Below the pieces are notes generated by a model. It saw nothing but the letters and a program-made list of their open reading frames with translations. It was not told where the DNA came from and did no database searches. DNA of 64,000 nucleotides from Adhaeribacter rhizoryzae. Its GTDB lineage: Bacteria; Bacteroidota; Bacteroidia; Cytophagales; Hymenobacteraceae. The DNA lies in the NCBI RefSeq assembly GCF_008629685.1, contig NZ_VWSF01000024.1, positions 30,115 to 94,114 on the forward strand, in the 5' to 3' direction. Position 1 is the stretch's first letter. Each line of letters starts with the position of its first letter. Positions 36,810 to 47,306 of the stretch are shown here, one piece after another. Made by a program: the position numbers and the translations under genes.

Positions 36810-37967
36810 TTAATAAGCAGCCTGGTAAATATTTAGGGCATCTTCCAAAGAGATTGGCCGGGGATTATTTTTAAGCAAGCGGGTAATTTTCAGGGCATCG
36901 GCGGCCATCCCGGGAATAGCAGATTCGGGAATATTTACTTCCCGGAGCCGGGCCGGAATGCCGCATGCTTTTATCAGGTGCCGGATTTTATCTATTCCTT
37001 TGCGGGCGGTTTCTTCGTCGGTATGGCCCGGCGGGCAACCCAAAGCCTGGGCTACTTCGGCATAACGCCGGGGAGCGGCCGGTAAATTAAATTCCATTAC
37101 GAAAGGCAGCAACAAAGCATTGGAAAGGCCATGCGGTAAATGAAAAGTGCTACCCAATGGGTAGGAAAGGGCGTGTACCCCGGCGGTATTTACCGGGCCT
37201 AAGCAAAAGCCTCCTAACAAACTACCCATGGCTACCTGGCTGCGGGCTTCCTCGTCGGTGCCATCCTGCACGGCTTTTACGAGGTGCGCGGCAATCAGGC
37301 GCATGCCTTCGTAGGCGTACATATCAATAAAAGGATGGGCAAATTTATTTGTGTAGGCTTCCAGGCAATGCGTAAGGGCATCGAGGCCGGTAGCAGCAGT
37401 AATCTGGGGTGGCACGCTCATGGTCAGCAGCGGATCTACGTATACCACATCCGGTACCAGGTAAGGGCTGATGATGCCTTTTTTCTGATTATCCGCATCG
37501 TCCACCAGGATAGCATTCGGCGAAACTTCGCTGCCGGTGCCGGAAGTAGCCGGCATACAGATTAATTTTTTGCTTCTTCCTTTTAGTAAACCTATGCCAA
37601 TAATTTCGGCTAAGGTTTGGGTATTATCGAGCTGAGCGGCTACCAGTTTAGCCACATCCAGCACGCTGCCACCACCAATACCTACCACCACATCCGGATT
37701 GATTTGCCTGGCTGCCCGCAATAAATTTTCGAAATCGGCAAAGGAAGGTTCCTGCACAATAGACGTATCCACAGATACAGTTTTACCTTGGCCTTCTAGG
37801 TTATGGATAAGGTCCTGGAGCTTGGGCAGCAAAGGCTCAATGGTTAAAATAAATACCTTGGGTAAATTGAAGTTTAATATTTCCTCGGCCAGGTTATTTA
37901 AAGTTCCTTTACTAAAAACCAATTTCCCGGGAAAGTGGATGGATAAAGGCAGCGTAGCAGTTGTCAT
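36810..37967 (-). CDS. iron-containing alcohol dehydrogenase
   Basis: A 385-residue group III alcohol dehydrogenase. The nucleotide loop GIGGGSVLDVAK (97-108) and metal ligands Asp196, His200 (GLDALTHCLEAY), His265 (GVHALSYPLG) and His279 (LPHGLSNALL) are all conserved. These enzymes usually reduce small aldehydes with NADH. It comes first in the aldolase-PdxA2-kinase set, with only 7 bp to the aldolase gene, so it probably reduces the aldehyde released by that aldolase; D-threuronate to D-threonate would link the two halves of the pathway. It could instead act as a lactaldehyde or glyceraldehyde reductase. Confidence 0.82.
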   Translation of the reverse strand: MTTATLPLSIHFPGKLVFSKGTLNNLAEEILNFNLPKVFILTIEPLLPKLQDLIHNLEGQGKTVSVDTSIVQEPSFADFENLLRAARQINPDVVVGIGGGSVLDVAKLVAAQLDNTQTLAEIIGIGLLKGRSKKLICMPATSGTGSEVSPNAILVDDADNQKKGIISPYLVPDVVYVDPLLTMSVPPQITAATGLDALTHCLEAYTNKFAHPFIDMYAYEGMRLIAAHLVKAVQDGTDEEARSQVAMGSLLGGFCLGPVNTAGVHALSYPLGSTFHLPHGLSNALLLPFVMEFNLPAAPRRYAEVAQALGCPPGHTDEETARKGIDKIRHLIKACGIPARLREVNIPESAIPGMAADALKITRLLKNNPRPISLEDALNIYQAAY

Positions 37968-38000
37968 GTATATTATTTTTTTGTTGTTCCGTCAGGAAGT

Positions 38001-39212
38001 TTACTTTTTAATAGAGGCCGTTTTTGCGTAAGACTGCAGGAGTTTGGTCACCGCTTCGTCGCCCAAAATGGCGTAAGCTGGCCGGGTATGCGCCGCATTA
38101 AACACGCGCAGCACTTCTGGCTTTTCTACAGTTACAAAGCTTTCATCAATTTCGCCTTGCGCGTTGGTTATGTTGGCTAAGGAAAGTTTCAGGTGCTGCG
38201 CCAGGAACGGGTAAACGCCTTTGCGTTTGTTGATGCCGTAATTATGGCCTTCGGTGGGGAGGTGATGATTTTGCACCAGCTTCTCTTTGCCGTACAAGCG
38301 GTATACATTGCGGATGTAAGGATATTCCACTTCAGGCGTGTTGCTCGTCCAGTCTTTACCATCCGATACCAGCAGCATCGGGCGGGGAGCCGCCAAAGCG
38401 GCAATCTCAACATTGCTGGTTTGGTGGTCGGGGCTTTTATGAATCGGCATGCCGCTTTCGCACACGCAGCCGCCAAAATGGTACGCCGAAACCATAACTA
38501 CCGGCACCGAAACCGCTATTCTTTTATCCAAAGCGGTTAATAAAAAAGTTTGGGTGCCGCCGCCGGATTCGCCGGTTATACCAATCCGTTTTGGATCTAC
38601 GTTGGGCAACGACAGCAGGAAATCGATGGCCCGGCGGCTGTTATGGGTTTGCAGTTGTAATGCGTAAGGGTGTTTATGAATGGTCTGATCCGAATCGCCG
38701 GTACCCACCATGTCGTAGGCCAGGACAATGGCGCCCATGCGGGCCAGGGCAGCACAACGTTTCTGCACATCTTCGCCGAAGCGCGGGTTGGTGCCGTGAC
38801 CGTGGGGCGATAAAATAGCGGCATAGGATTTTTGCGGCTCCAATGGCCGGTATAAATTGCCGGTTACAAAAAAGCCGGGTATACTTTCGAAGGCAATATT
38901 TTCGACGGTGTACCCATCGTAAGTACGTTTGCTGTGGATGATTGGCTTTAACGGGGTATTGGTGGGCAGGCCTTCCAGATTTGCTCCTTCCCAGATACCG
39001 CGCCGGATTCGGTCGGCTCTTTTCTCCCAGCCTTTCCGGTTGGTGTAGGTAGCCGCAAATTTTTCCAGTGCCGCTTTCCCTTCCGCTTCGGTGTAATAGC
39101 GCCCCTGGCAAAGCAGCGATTGGTCAAAAGCCTGGGCCTTTAAATCTACACTCAACAGTAGACCGACTACCCAAAAGGCCCATCCGAAAACAAGTTTGAA
39201 GGTACTTTTCAT
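38001..39212 (-). CDS. secreted alpha/beta hydrolase, acetyl-xylan-esterase-like
   Basis: A 403-residue exported hydrolase (signal peptide to about residue 26). The fold is that of the AXE1/dienelactone-hydrolase type: LSPHGHG oxyanion region, nucleophile in GITGESGGGTQTF, acid in LLVSDGKDWT and histidine in PTEGHNYG. A CVCESG cysteine pair follows the nucleophile by about 35 residues. Such enzymes remove acetyl or other ester groups from plant polysaccharides; pectin and RG-II are acetylated. It is 33 bp upstream of the Fe-alcohol dehydrogenase gene on the same strand and may head that operon. A large repeat-filled gap separates it from GH95. Confidence 0.78.
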   Translation of the reverse strand: MKSTFKLVFGWAFWVVGLLLSVDLKAQAFDQSLLCQGRYYTEAEGKAALEKFAATYTNRKGWEKRADRIRRGIWEGANLEGLPTNTPLKPIIHSKRTYDGYTVENIAFESIPGFFVTGNLYRPLEPQKSYAAILSPHGHGTNPRFGEDVQKRCAALARMGAIVLAYDMVGTGDSDQTIHKHPYALQLQTHNSRRAIDFLLSLPNVDPKRIGITGESGGGTQTFLLTALDKRIAVSVPVVMVSAYHFGGCVCESGMPIHKSPDHQTSNVEIAALAAPRPMLLVSDGKDWTSNTPEVEYPYIRNVYRLYGKEKLVQNHHLPTEGHNYGINKRKGVYPFLAQHLKLSLANITNAQGEIDESFVTVEKPEVLRVFNAAHTRPAYAILGDEAVTKLLQSYAKTASIKK

Positions 39213-39272
39213 GTTTGTTTTTAATCCTGGTTTTGATTTTTTACTAGCTATATTTTATTCTGAAGCTATTTA

Positions 39273-39337
39273 GTATAACTGTTTCGAACAGAACCAGGTG
39301 CCATTGGTGGTGTTATCACCATAGCCGTCAGGCTAAG
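39273..39337 (-). repeat. interspersed repeat family A, copy 3 (reverse), left part of a composite element
   Basis: Read on the minus strand it gives GGTGATAACACCACCAATGG then TTCTGTTCGAAACAG, matching the copy at 2661-2772. Its inner end forms the left arm of a larger inverted repeat (see 39309-39505). Confidence 0.7.
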
Positions 39338-39505
39338 AAAAAACGAATCACTACATACACCTTTTACCAATCTTCTTGGCTTTAAATTGCCCCTGACTTT
39401 AGTCAGGGGTGCCAAATATTTCCGGGAAATGCCCTTAAAACCCGGAGCTAAAGCACCCGGGCAATTCAATGCAATGCTTAGCCTGACGGCTATGGTGTTA
39501 TCACC
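39309..39505. mobile_element. composite MITE-like element with family B inside inverted arms
   Basis: Left arm GGTGTTATCACCATAGCCGTC-AGGCTAAG (39309-39337) and right arm CTTAGCCTGACGGC-TATGGTG-TTATCACC (39477-39505) are near-perfect complements, with a family B double hairpin in between. There is no transposase gene. Most of the 387-bp gap 39213-39599 is made of this element plus the family A copy. Confidence 0.65.
39386..39466. repeat. interspersed double-hairpin repeat family B, copy 2
   Basis: Reverse-oriented copy of the element at 15848-15928, bounded by ATTGCCC and GGGCAAT, with the hairpins CCCCTGACTTTAGTCAGGGG and CCCGGAGCTAAAGCACCCGGG. A few loop and stem bases differ from copy 1, but the pairing is kept. 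Confidence 0.85.
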
Positions 39506-39599
39506 CCACAAGAGCAACGCTTTCATCCAACTTCTAAAATTTTAAAAAGCTTCTCTCTTTAATTTCCAAAACAAACCTCTTTTATGATTACTATTTATT

Positions 39600-42428
<2,829 letters not shown>

Positions 42429-42531
42429 GGGTGGTGGCGGATATTTGAGTATAGTTTAGTTTTTGGGTTTTGGCAACTTTATAAGTTAGTTTCGGTGGTG
42501 AATTTCAATGGTGTAAATCAACCACCCCCAA

Positions 42532-42553
42532 CCCCTCCTCATCTGAGGCGGGG
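42532..42553. terminator. intergenic hairpin between GH28 and GH95
   Basis: CCCCTCCTCA-TC-TGAGGCGGGG is a strong stem with two near-pairs and no long T-run. It lies in the 177-bp spacer and may end GH28 transcription or be another dispersed palindrome. Confidence 0.45.
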
Positions 42554-42605
42554 AGCTTTCCGATACCTTGGTGAAATAGTAATTCTACCTTTGGGTTCTT
42601 AACTT

Positions 42606-44204
42606 TTATTCAACAGCAACTTTAGAGGCGCTCATTTTAGGTGAATCGGTTACCTCTTTATCTTTTAACACTGGCGTTTTTACGTGCCGGAAATTATTTC
42701 CTTCCAGGGTAATGCTTTTGGTTTTATCACCGGCCAGTTGTAAGAATATTTCGGTACCGGGCCGCGGAGAAGAATTATAGATAAAAGCATCCGCCACATT
42801 GGTTAATTTAATTACCGGGATGCCCGGTTGGGGCGAATAAGTTTTTACCCCTTCGATCTGGATATTATTAACGTTTTCAGCGGTTATGGCCGGCCCCGTG
42901 GCAGCATTTACCTGTACATTATGAAACTCAATATTTTTTGCTTCTTTAATGGTGAAGCCGGTTTTGGCTTGAATATTCAGGTTGCTGAAAGTAATATTTT
43001 CAATCGGCATTTCGGCTAAACCGTTCAGGAAGGCGGCCTGGTTGCCCTCGGCAGTAATATCGCTGAAGTGAATATTCCGGAACCGTGGAGTTCGTTCCGA
43101 TACTGGCTCGGGTTGGGTTTTGGCGTACTGCAAATCCAGCACAATGGCCTGCTCCCGAATATTTTTCATGATGATGTTGTCTACCCGGATTTCTTCTACT
43201 ATGCCGCCGCGACCCCTGGCCGATTTAATTCGGATGCCCCGGTCGGTTCCGTCGAAAATACAGTTTGAGATGGTTATTTTGCGTACATCACCCGACATTT
43301 CACTGCCAATCACTACCCCGCCGTGGCCCGAAAGCATGGTGCAGTTGGTAATGGTATAGTTTTCGGCGGGTGCTGCCATTTTGCGGCCGGCCCGGTCTTT
43401 ACCCGATTTAATGGTAATACAATCGTCGCCGACGCTGATGTGGCAATTAGAAATATGCACGTTTTTGCAGGACTCCGGGTTAATGCCGTCGGTATTGGGC
43501 GAAGGCGGATTGTTAATGGTAACACCCGTGATGGTTACATTCTCGCAGAATTCGGGGTTCACGGTCCAGAAAGGAGAGTTGATGATGGTGATACCTTCGA
43601 TGAGGATATTTTTGCAGGACATAAACTGAATAAAGGGCGGCCGCAAGAAACCCCGCTCAATTACGCCGGGCAGGTCGGGCCGCAAAATATCCTGGTTCAG
43701 CCGGTGAAATTCTTTTTGCCACTTCGAATCATTGCTTTTCCGGGATTCACCTTCGGCAAAGTCCCACCATTTTTTACCCTGACCATCGATGGTTCCCCGG
43801 CCCCGGATGGTAATATTTTCGGCTTTGTTGGCGTAAAACAAAGGCGAAAAACTGGTTACGTCAATGCCTTCGTAGCGCGATGGAACCATGGGCAGGTAAT
43901 TGTCAAAATTATCGCTGAACTTGACATGGGCGCCGGCATCAATAAAAATGGTAATATTACTTTTCAGGTGTATGGGGCCCGTCAGGTATTCGCCGGCCGG
44001 GAAATAAATCGTACCGCCGCCTTTGGCCGAAGCGGCCGCAATGGCTTTTTTAATGGCTTCGGTTGCTATTTTGCTGCCGTTATTTTTGGCGCCGTAGTCG
44101 AGCACATTGTAGTAAATATTGTTTTTTACGGGCGTTTTCCAGGCAGTAAAAGCTATGGTGCAAAGTATAAGCAGAGATAAAATATTGATGCTGCTGAATC
44201 TCAT
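42606..44204 (-). CDS. GH28 polygalacturonase-family enzyme
   Basis: A 532-residue exported right-handed beta-helix enzyme (N-terminal hydrophobic segment, residues 1-22). A pectate-lyase-3-like start (NVLDYGAKNNGSKIATEAI) is followed by the GH28 catalytic motifs SPNTDGINPES, VGDDCITIKSG, SGHGGVVIGSE and RGIRIKSARG, which supply the three catalytic Asp residues plus His, Arg and Lys. These enzymes hydrolyse alpha-1,4 galacturonic linkages or rhamnogalacturonan. The C-terminal extension of about 130 residues continues the helix with IQIEGVKTYSPQPG. It sits 67 bp after the GH63-like gene and likely belongs to the same transcript. Confidence 0.9.
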   Translation of the reverse strand: MRFSSINILSLLILCTIAFTAWKTPVKNNIYYNVLDYGAKNNGSKIATEAIKKAIAAASAKGGGTIYFPAGEYLTGPIHLKSNITIFIDAGAHVKFSDNFDNYLPMVPSRYEGIDVTSFSPLFYANKAENITIRGRGTIDGQGKKWWDFAEGESRKSNDSKWQKEFHRLNQDILRPDLPGVIERGFLRPPFIQFMSCKNILIEGITIINSPFWTVNPEFCENVTITGVTINNPPSPNTDGINPESCKNVHISNCHISVGDDCITIKSGKDRAGRKMAAPAENYTITNCTMLSGHGGVVIGSEMSGDVRKITISNCIFDGTDRGIRIKSARGRGGIVEEIRVDNIIMKNIREQAIVLDLQYAKTQPEPVSERTPRFRNIHFSDITAEGNQAAFLNGLAEMPIENITFSNLNIQAKTGFTIKEAKNIEFHNVQVNAATGPAITAENVNNIQIEGVKTYSPQPGIPVIKLTNVADAFIYNSSPRPGTEIFLQLAGDKTKSITLEGNNFRHVKTPVLKDKEVTDSPKMSASKVAVE

Positions 44205-44271
44205 GAGGTAGAATTTAATGCGTATAATAAATATTGCTTCAAAAACAGTAGAGGCTTAAAAGCAGGGAAAT

Positions 44272-45849
44272 TTAACTTGCCTGCCGGGGTAGTTTGGCTT
44301 GAATAGGAGCCAGTTTTTTAGCGATGTGAATTTGCTTGCCGTTGGCAAAAATTCGGAAGCCTTTGCCTTTACCGTATTTTTTACCGGTTTTGTCCCACAG
44401 AATCGTAATTATTTGGTTGTGGTATTTTACATTATCGAGGCAGAACCAATCCCATTTTCCTTCCGGAATTAAAGGTTTAACTTCCAGAATATTGTCTTCC
44501 CGGGGCTTCAGGCCCACCAGGTCGTTTATTATCAGGTCGCAAAAGCCGGAGTGGTTGTAGTAGCTGCTGCGGGGGTTATCGCCTTTTAACCAATAACCGG
44601 TGGTTTCGTCCTGGTATTCGCCCAGGTATGGCTTGCCGTTTTTCTGGTGTGATAGGGCATACGTCCGGAGCGTCTGGAAATAATGCTCTTTCGTCTGGTC
44701 GTGGCGCTGGTAATTATTTAGTAAGTTGGCTAAACCTTTCAGGGTTTGGGTAGAGGCAAAGGGCCAAATCGGACCATCCCACTCGCAACCGTGTCCAGAA
44801 CCACGGGTCTGGAAAGTTGGGTCGCGCCGCTCGGCGGTGGTTAAGCCCCACGGCGAAGAGAAACCTTCAGGGTCGGTGATCTGCTCCCAGGCTTTGGCGT
44901 ATTTAGGCGAATCGTCGGGCAGGTTAAAATACCACGGAATATACCCGATGGCCTCGCGAGCTGGATGCAAACCGCCTTTCTCCAGCTTGGTTTTAAAGAA
45001 ATTATCCTCTTCATCCCAGAGCTGCGTTAACACCACCGATTTTACCTGTTTTGCTTTGTCGGCGTAAGCTTTGGCCATTTCGGGCTGGCCAGCGATGGTG
45101 GCAATGCGGTTCATGGCCTGGGCGTAACCGTACATGTAACTGTTAATGGTTGGGCGGGCATTTTTATCTTTGCGCGAGCCACTCATCGATTCTTCCATGC
45201 CATCACGCACGTCAAATTGCCAGTAAAGTCCGTTGCCCAGGCTCTTTTCCTGATCCCAGATTTTGTAATCAGCATCCAGATCAGCTACCAGCGAGAGGAG
45301 AAACTTTTTGTCCTGGTTAACCAGGTAGCGGTTGTAAACAGCATCGCCCACCCAACTACTAAACTGGTGGAAACGGGGCTTGGGTTGGTTTTTATCGCCG
45401 GTAAACCAGAAGTGGGTGTACTGGTCGATATATTCCGAATTGTGGAGCCAGCGCCCTTCGTAAATATGGTGGCCCAAGGCGCAGGAAATGGAATTGTGTT
45501 TGCCGGCGTGCCCTACCGGGGTAATAAATTCGGTAAAGATAAAACCGTCCGGCGTTTGTTTCAGGTGTTTCCGGAAACTCCACCAGCGGTAATAATAAGT
45601 GGCTTCCATTACCGAATCCGGACTCTCGAACAAGGGAATATTTTGGGAAAGCCAGCCGATAGCTTGAGCATTAGGAACAAAGTTTTTTACCTCCTCCGGC
45701 TCCATCTGATTAAAATAATTAACGTGCTGTTGGAGTTTATCGGTTTTTAAAACCTTACCCTGGGCCAGGAGCAAAGTGGGGCCGGCTAAAAGTTTAACCA
45801 ATATTAGAAGTGAGCAAAACAAAAATAATTTTATGCGCAACTGTATCAT
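44272..45849 (-). CDS. secreted GH63/MGH1-like (alpha/alpha)6-barrel glycoside hydrolase
   Basis: A 525-residue exported protein (signal peptide ending LLLAQG, about residue 31). The body shows helical-barrel patterns: YYYRWWSFRKHL, GLYWQFDVRDGMEESMSGSR with acidic residues typical of the general-acid segment, and CEWDGPIWPFASTQTLKGL. This is the arrangement of mannosylglycerate-hydrolase-like and GH63-type enzymes. The target linkage cannot be inferred; sitting first in the GH28-GH95 run, a pectic or plant cell-wall side chain is likely. Its start is only 10 bp from a TATCTTTA -7-like box on the minus strand (45860-45867). Confidence 0.7.
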   Translation of the reverse strand: MIQLRIKLFLFCSLLILVKLLAGPTLLLAQGKVLKTDKLQQHVNYFNQMEPEEVKNFVPNAQAIGWLSQNIPLFESPDSVMEATYYYRWWSFRKHLKQTPDGFIFTEFITPVGHAGKHNSISCALGHHIYEGRWLHNSEYIDQYTHFWFTGDKNQPKPRFHQFSSWVGDAVYNRYLVNQDKKFLLSLVADLDADYKIWDQEKSLGNGLYWQFDVRDGMEESMSGSRKDKNARPTINSYMYGYAQAMNRIATIAGQPEMAKAYADKAKQVKSVVLTQLWDEEDNFFKTKLEKGGLHPAREAIGYIPWYFNLPDDSPKYAKAWEQITDPEGFSSPWGLTTAERRDPTFQTRGSGHGCEWDGPIWPFASTQTLKGLANLLNNYQRHDQTKEHYFQTLRTYALSHQKNGKPYLGEYQDETTGYWLKGDNPRSSYYNHSGFCDLIINDLVGLKPREDNILEVKPLIPEGKWDWFCLDNVKYHNQIITILWDKTGKKYGKGKGFRIFANGKQIHIAKKLAPIQAKLPRQAS

Positions 45850-46262
45850 TCGTGGTGGATAAAGATACTATTTGGTTTAAAACTGATTTTATTTCTAACG
45901 CTTTTTAAGCAAGTTAAAAGTTTAAATATAAATATAAATTTCAATAATAAATAATCTACAATAGATGAAGTTGATTAAAATGGGTGTGTAATGGAGTATT
46001 TAGCTTATGAATTGGTAAGTGGGTGCTAAGCTGTTTAACCAGTAATTGTTATTAATATACCGGAATAAGGGTGTTGCCCGGCACAAATGAAGAAGTTGAA
46101 GCAGATTATTTCGGGTTCCTGCTGAGGAAAATAATTGACATTTTACCCACCTTTTTTTTACACTACTTGCCGGCTAATTTTAATAAGTAAATAGTAAGAA
46201 ACTGCCGGTATTTTTAAGCATCTGGTTGGGAGTAATAGCCTTTTTTTCTACTTTTAGCAGCA
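45850..46262. other. 413-bp divergent intergenic region
   Basis: It separates the minus-strand glycosidase run from the plus-strand 46263-54420 cluster and should hold both promoters. Each side has a -7-like box very near its start codon: TATCTTTA on the minus strand at 45860-45867 and TACTTTTA at 46249-46256. No repeat or small gene is seen. Confidence 0.5.
46225..46256 (+). promoter_or_regulatory. putative promoter, nearly leaderless, of the sugar-acid cluster
   Basis: GTTG at 46225-46228 and TACTTTTA at 46249-46256 with 20 bp spacing resemble the TTTG / TAnnTTTG pair. The ATG follows after 6 bp, so the mRNA would begin at or next to the start codon. Confidence 0.45.
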
Positions 46263-47195
46263 ATGAAGCTATTTATCTATTCGCCGCTGGACGAATCTTT
46301 ACGGTCCTTTTTACGGAGTGCCTTACCCGCATCGGTACAACTTGTTTTTAGAAAGGAATTATCTGGTAATGCCTTAACCGAGGCTTTTGCCGAAGCCGAA
46401 ATAATCATGGGCAACCCGCCGGTTGATTGGTTCGCACAAATTCCACCCCACTTAACCTTCTGGCAATTAGATTCGGCTGGCTTTAACCAGTACCAGCACT
46501 TGCGGCTGGAGGCTCAAGTGGCTAATATGGGCGATTTTTACGCGAAACCTTGTGCCGAAACCATGGTAGGTGGAATTCTGGCTTTTTACCGCGGCTTGCC
46601 CTTGCTGGTGAAATGCCAGGAACAGAAACGGTGGTTAGGCGGTAAAATCAGGCCTCACCTGGATTTACTCAGCAATAAAAAGATTATTATTTTAGGAGCC
46701 GGCTCCATTGGCCAGGCAGTAAAACAAATGCTTGAAGGGTTTGGTTGTGCGGTTCAGATGACTGCCCGCCGCAATCCCCAGGCCCAGATTCATACTTTTG
46801 ATGCTTTGCTGGAGACTTTACCGGAAACCGACCTGGTAATTAATACACTGCCGGGCGGCTTAGATAAATATGTTTCCGCAGCTTTTTTTCAGGCAATGAA
46901 ACCGGGCAGCCTCTATGCCAGTGTAGGCCGGGGCAATACCACCGATGAACAAGCCTTAATCCAGGCATTACAATCCGGAAAATTAGCCGGAGCGGTTTTA
47001 GACGTAACCGAACAGGAACCCTTACCCGAAACCAGCCCTTTGTGGGAAATGGAAAATGTAATTTTAACCCAACACACCGGCGGCGGCTTTAAAGTGGAAG
47101 AAGAAGGCAAGGTTCAATTATTTTTACGAAACTTAAACAAGTTCCTGGCCGGTGAACCACTTGAAAACCAGATAAACCTGGCGCAGGGCTATTAA
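46263..47195 (+). CDS. D-2-hydroxyacid dehydrogenase (GhrA-like)
   Basis: A 310-residue NAD(P)-dependent oxidoreductase. The nucleotide loop ILGAGSIGQAVKQML (about 144-158) and the catalytic trio Arg (ASVGRGNTTDE), Glu (DVTEQEPLP) and His (LTQHTGGG) follow the D-2-hydroxyacid dehydrogenase family pattern. The N-terminal substrate domain is short, as in GhrA glyoxylate/hydroxypyruvate reductases. It would interconvert a 2-keto acid and a 2-hydroxy acid in the cytoplasm. It is the first gene of a plus-strand set and lies 111 bp upstream of the dehydratase gene. Confidence 0.83.
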   Translation: MKLFIYSPLDESLRSFLRSALPASVQLVFRKELSGNALTEAFAEAEIIMGNPPVDWFAQIPPHLTFWQLDSAGFNQYQHLRLEAQVANMGDFYAKPCAETMVGGILAFYRGLPLLVKCQEQKRWLGGKIRPHLDLLSNKKIIILGAGSIGQAVKQMLEGFGCAVQMTARRNPQAQIHTFDALLETLPETDLVINTLPGGLDKYVSAAFFQAMKPGSLYASVGRGNTTDEQALIQALQSGKLAGAVLDVTEQEPLPETSPLWEMENVILTQHTGGGFKVEEEGKVQLFLRNLNKFLAGEPLENQINLAQGY

Positions 47196-47306
47196 TAAAA
47201 TATAGAGCCCAAAAAGCGGTACTATAAAACTTACAGATACCTGCAAAAAAAAATCGTTAATTACCCGTTCAAATAAAATATCCACCCCTAAGTAATAATT
47301 TGTTTT

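Noticed and set aside
43323..44180. 285-codon open frame on the plus strand
   Set aside because: It is antisense to the GH28 gene, whose catalytic motifs are all intact on the minus strand; the antisense protein has no recognisable features.
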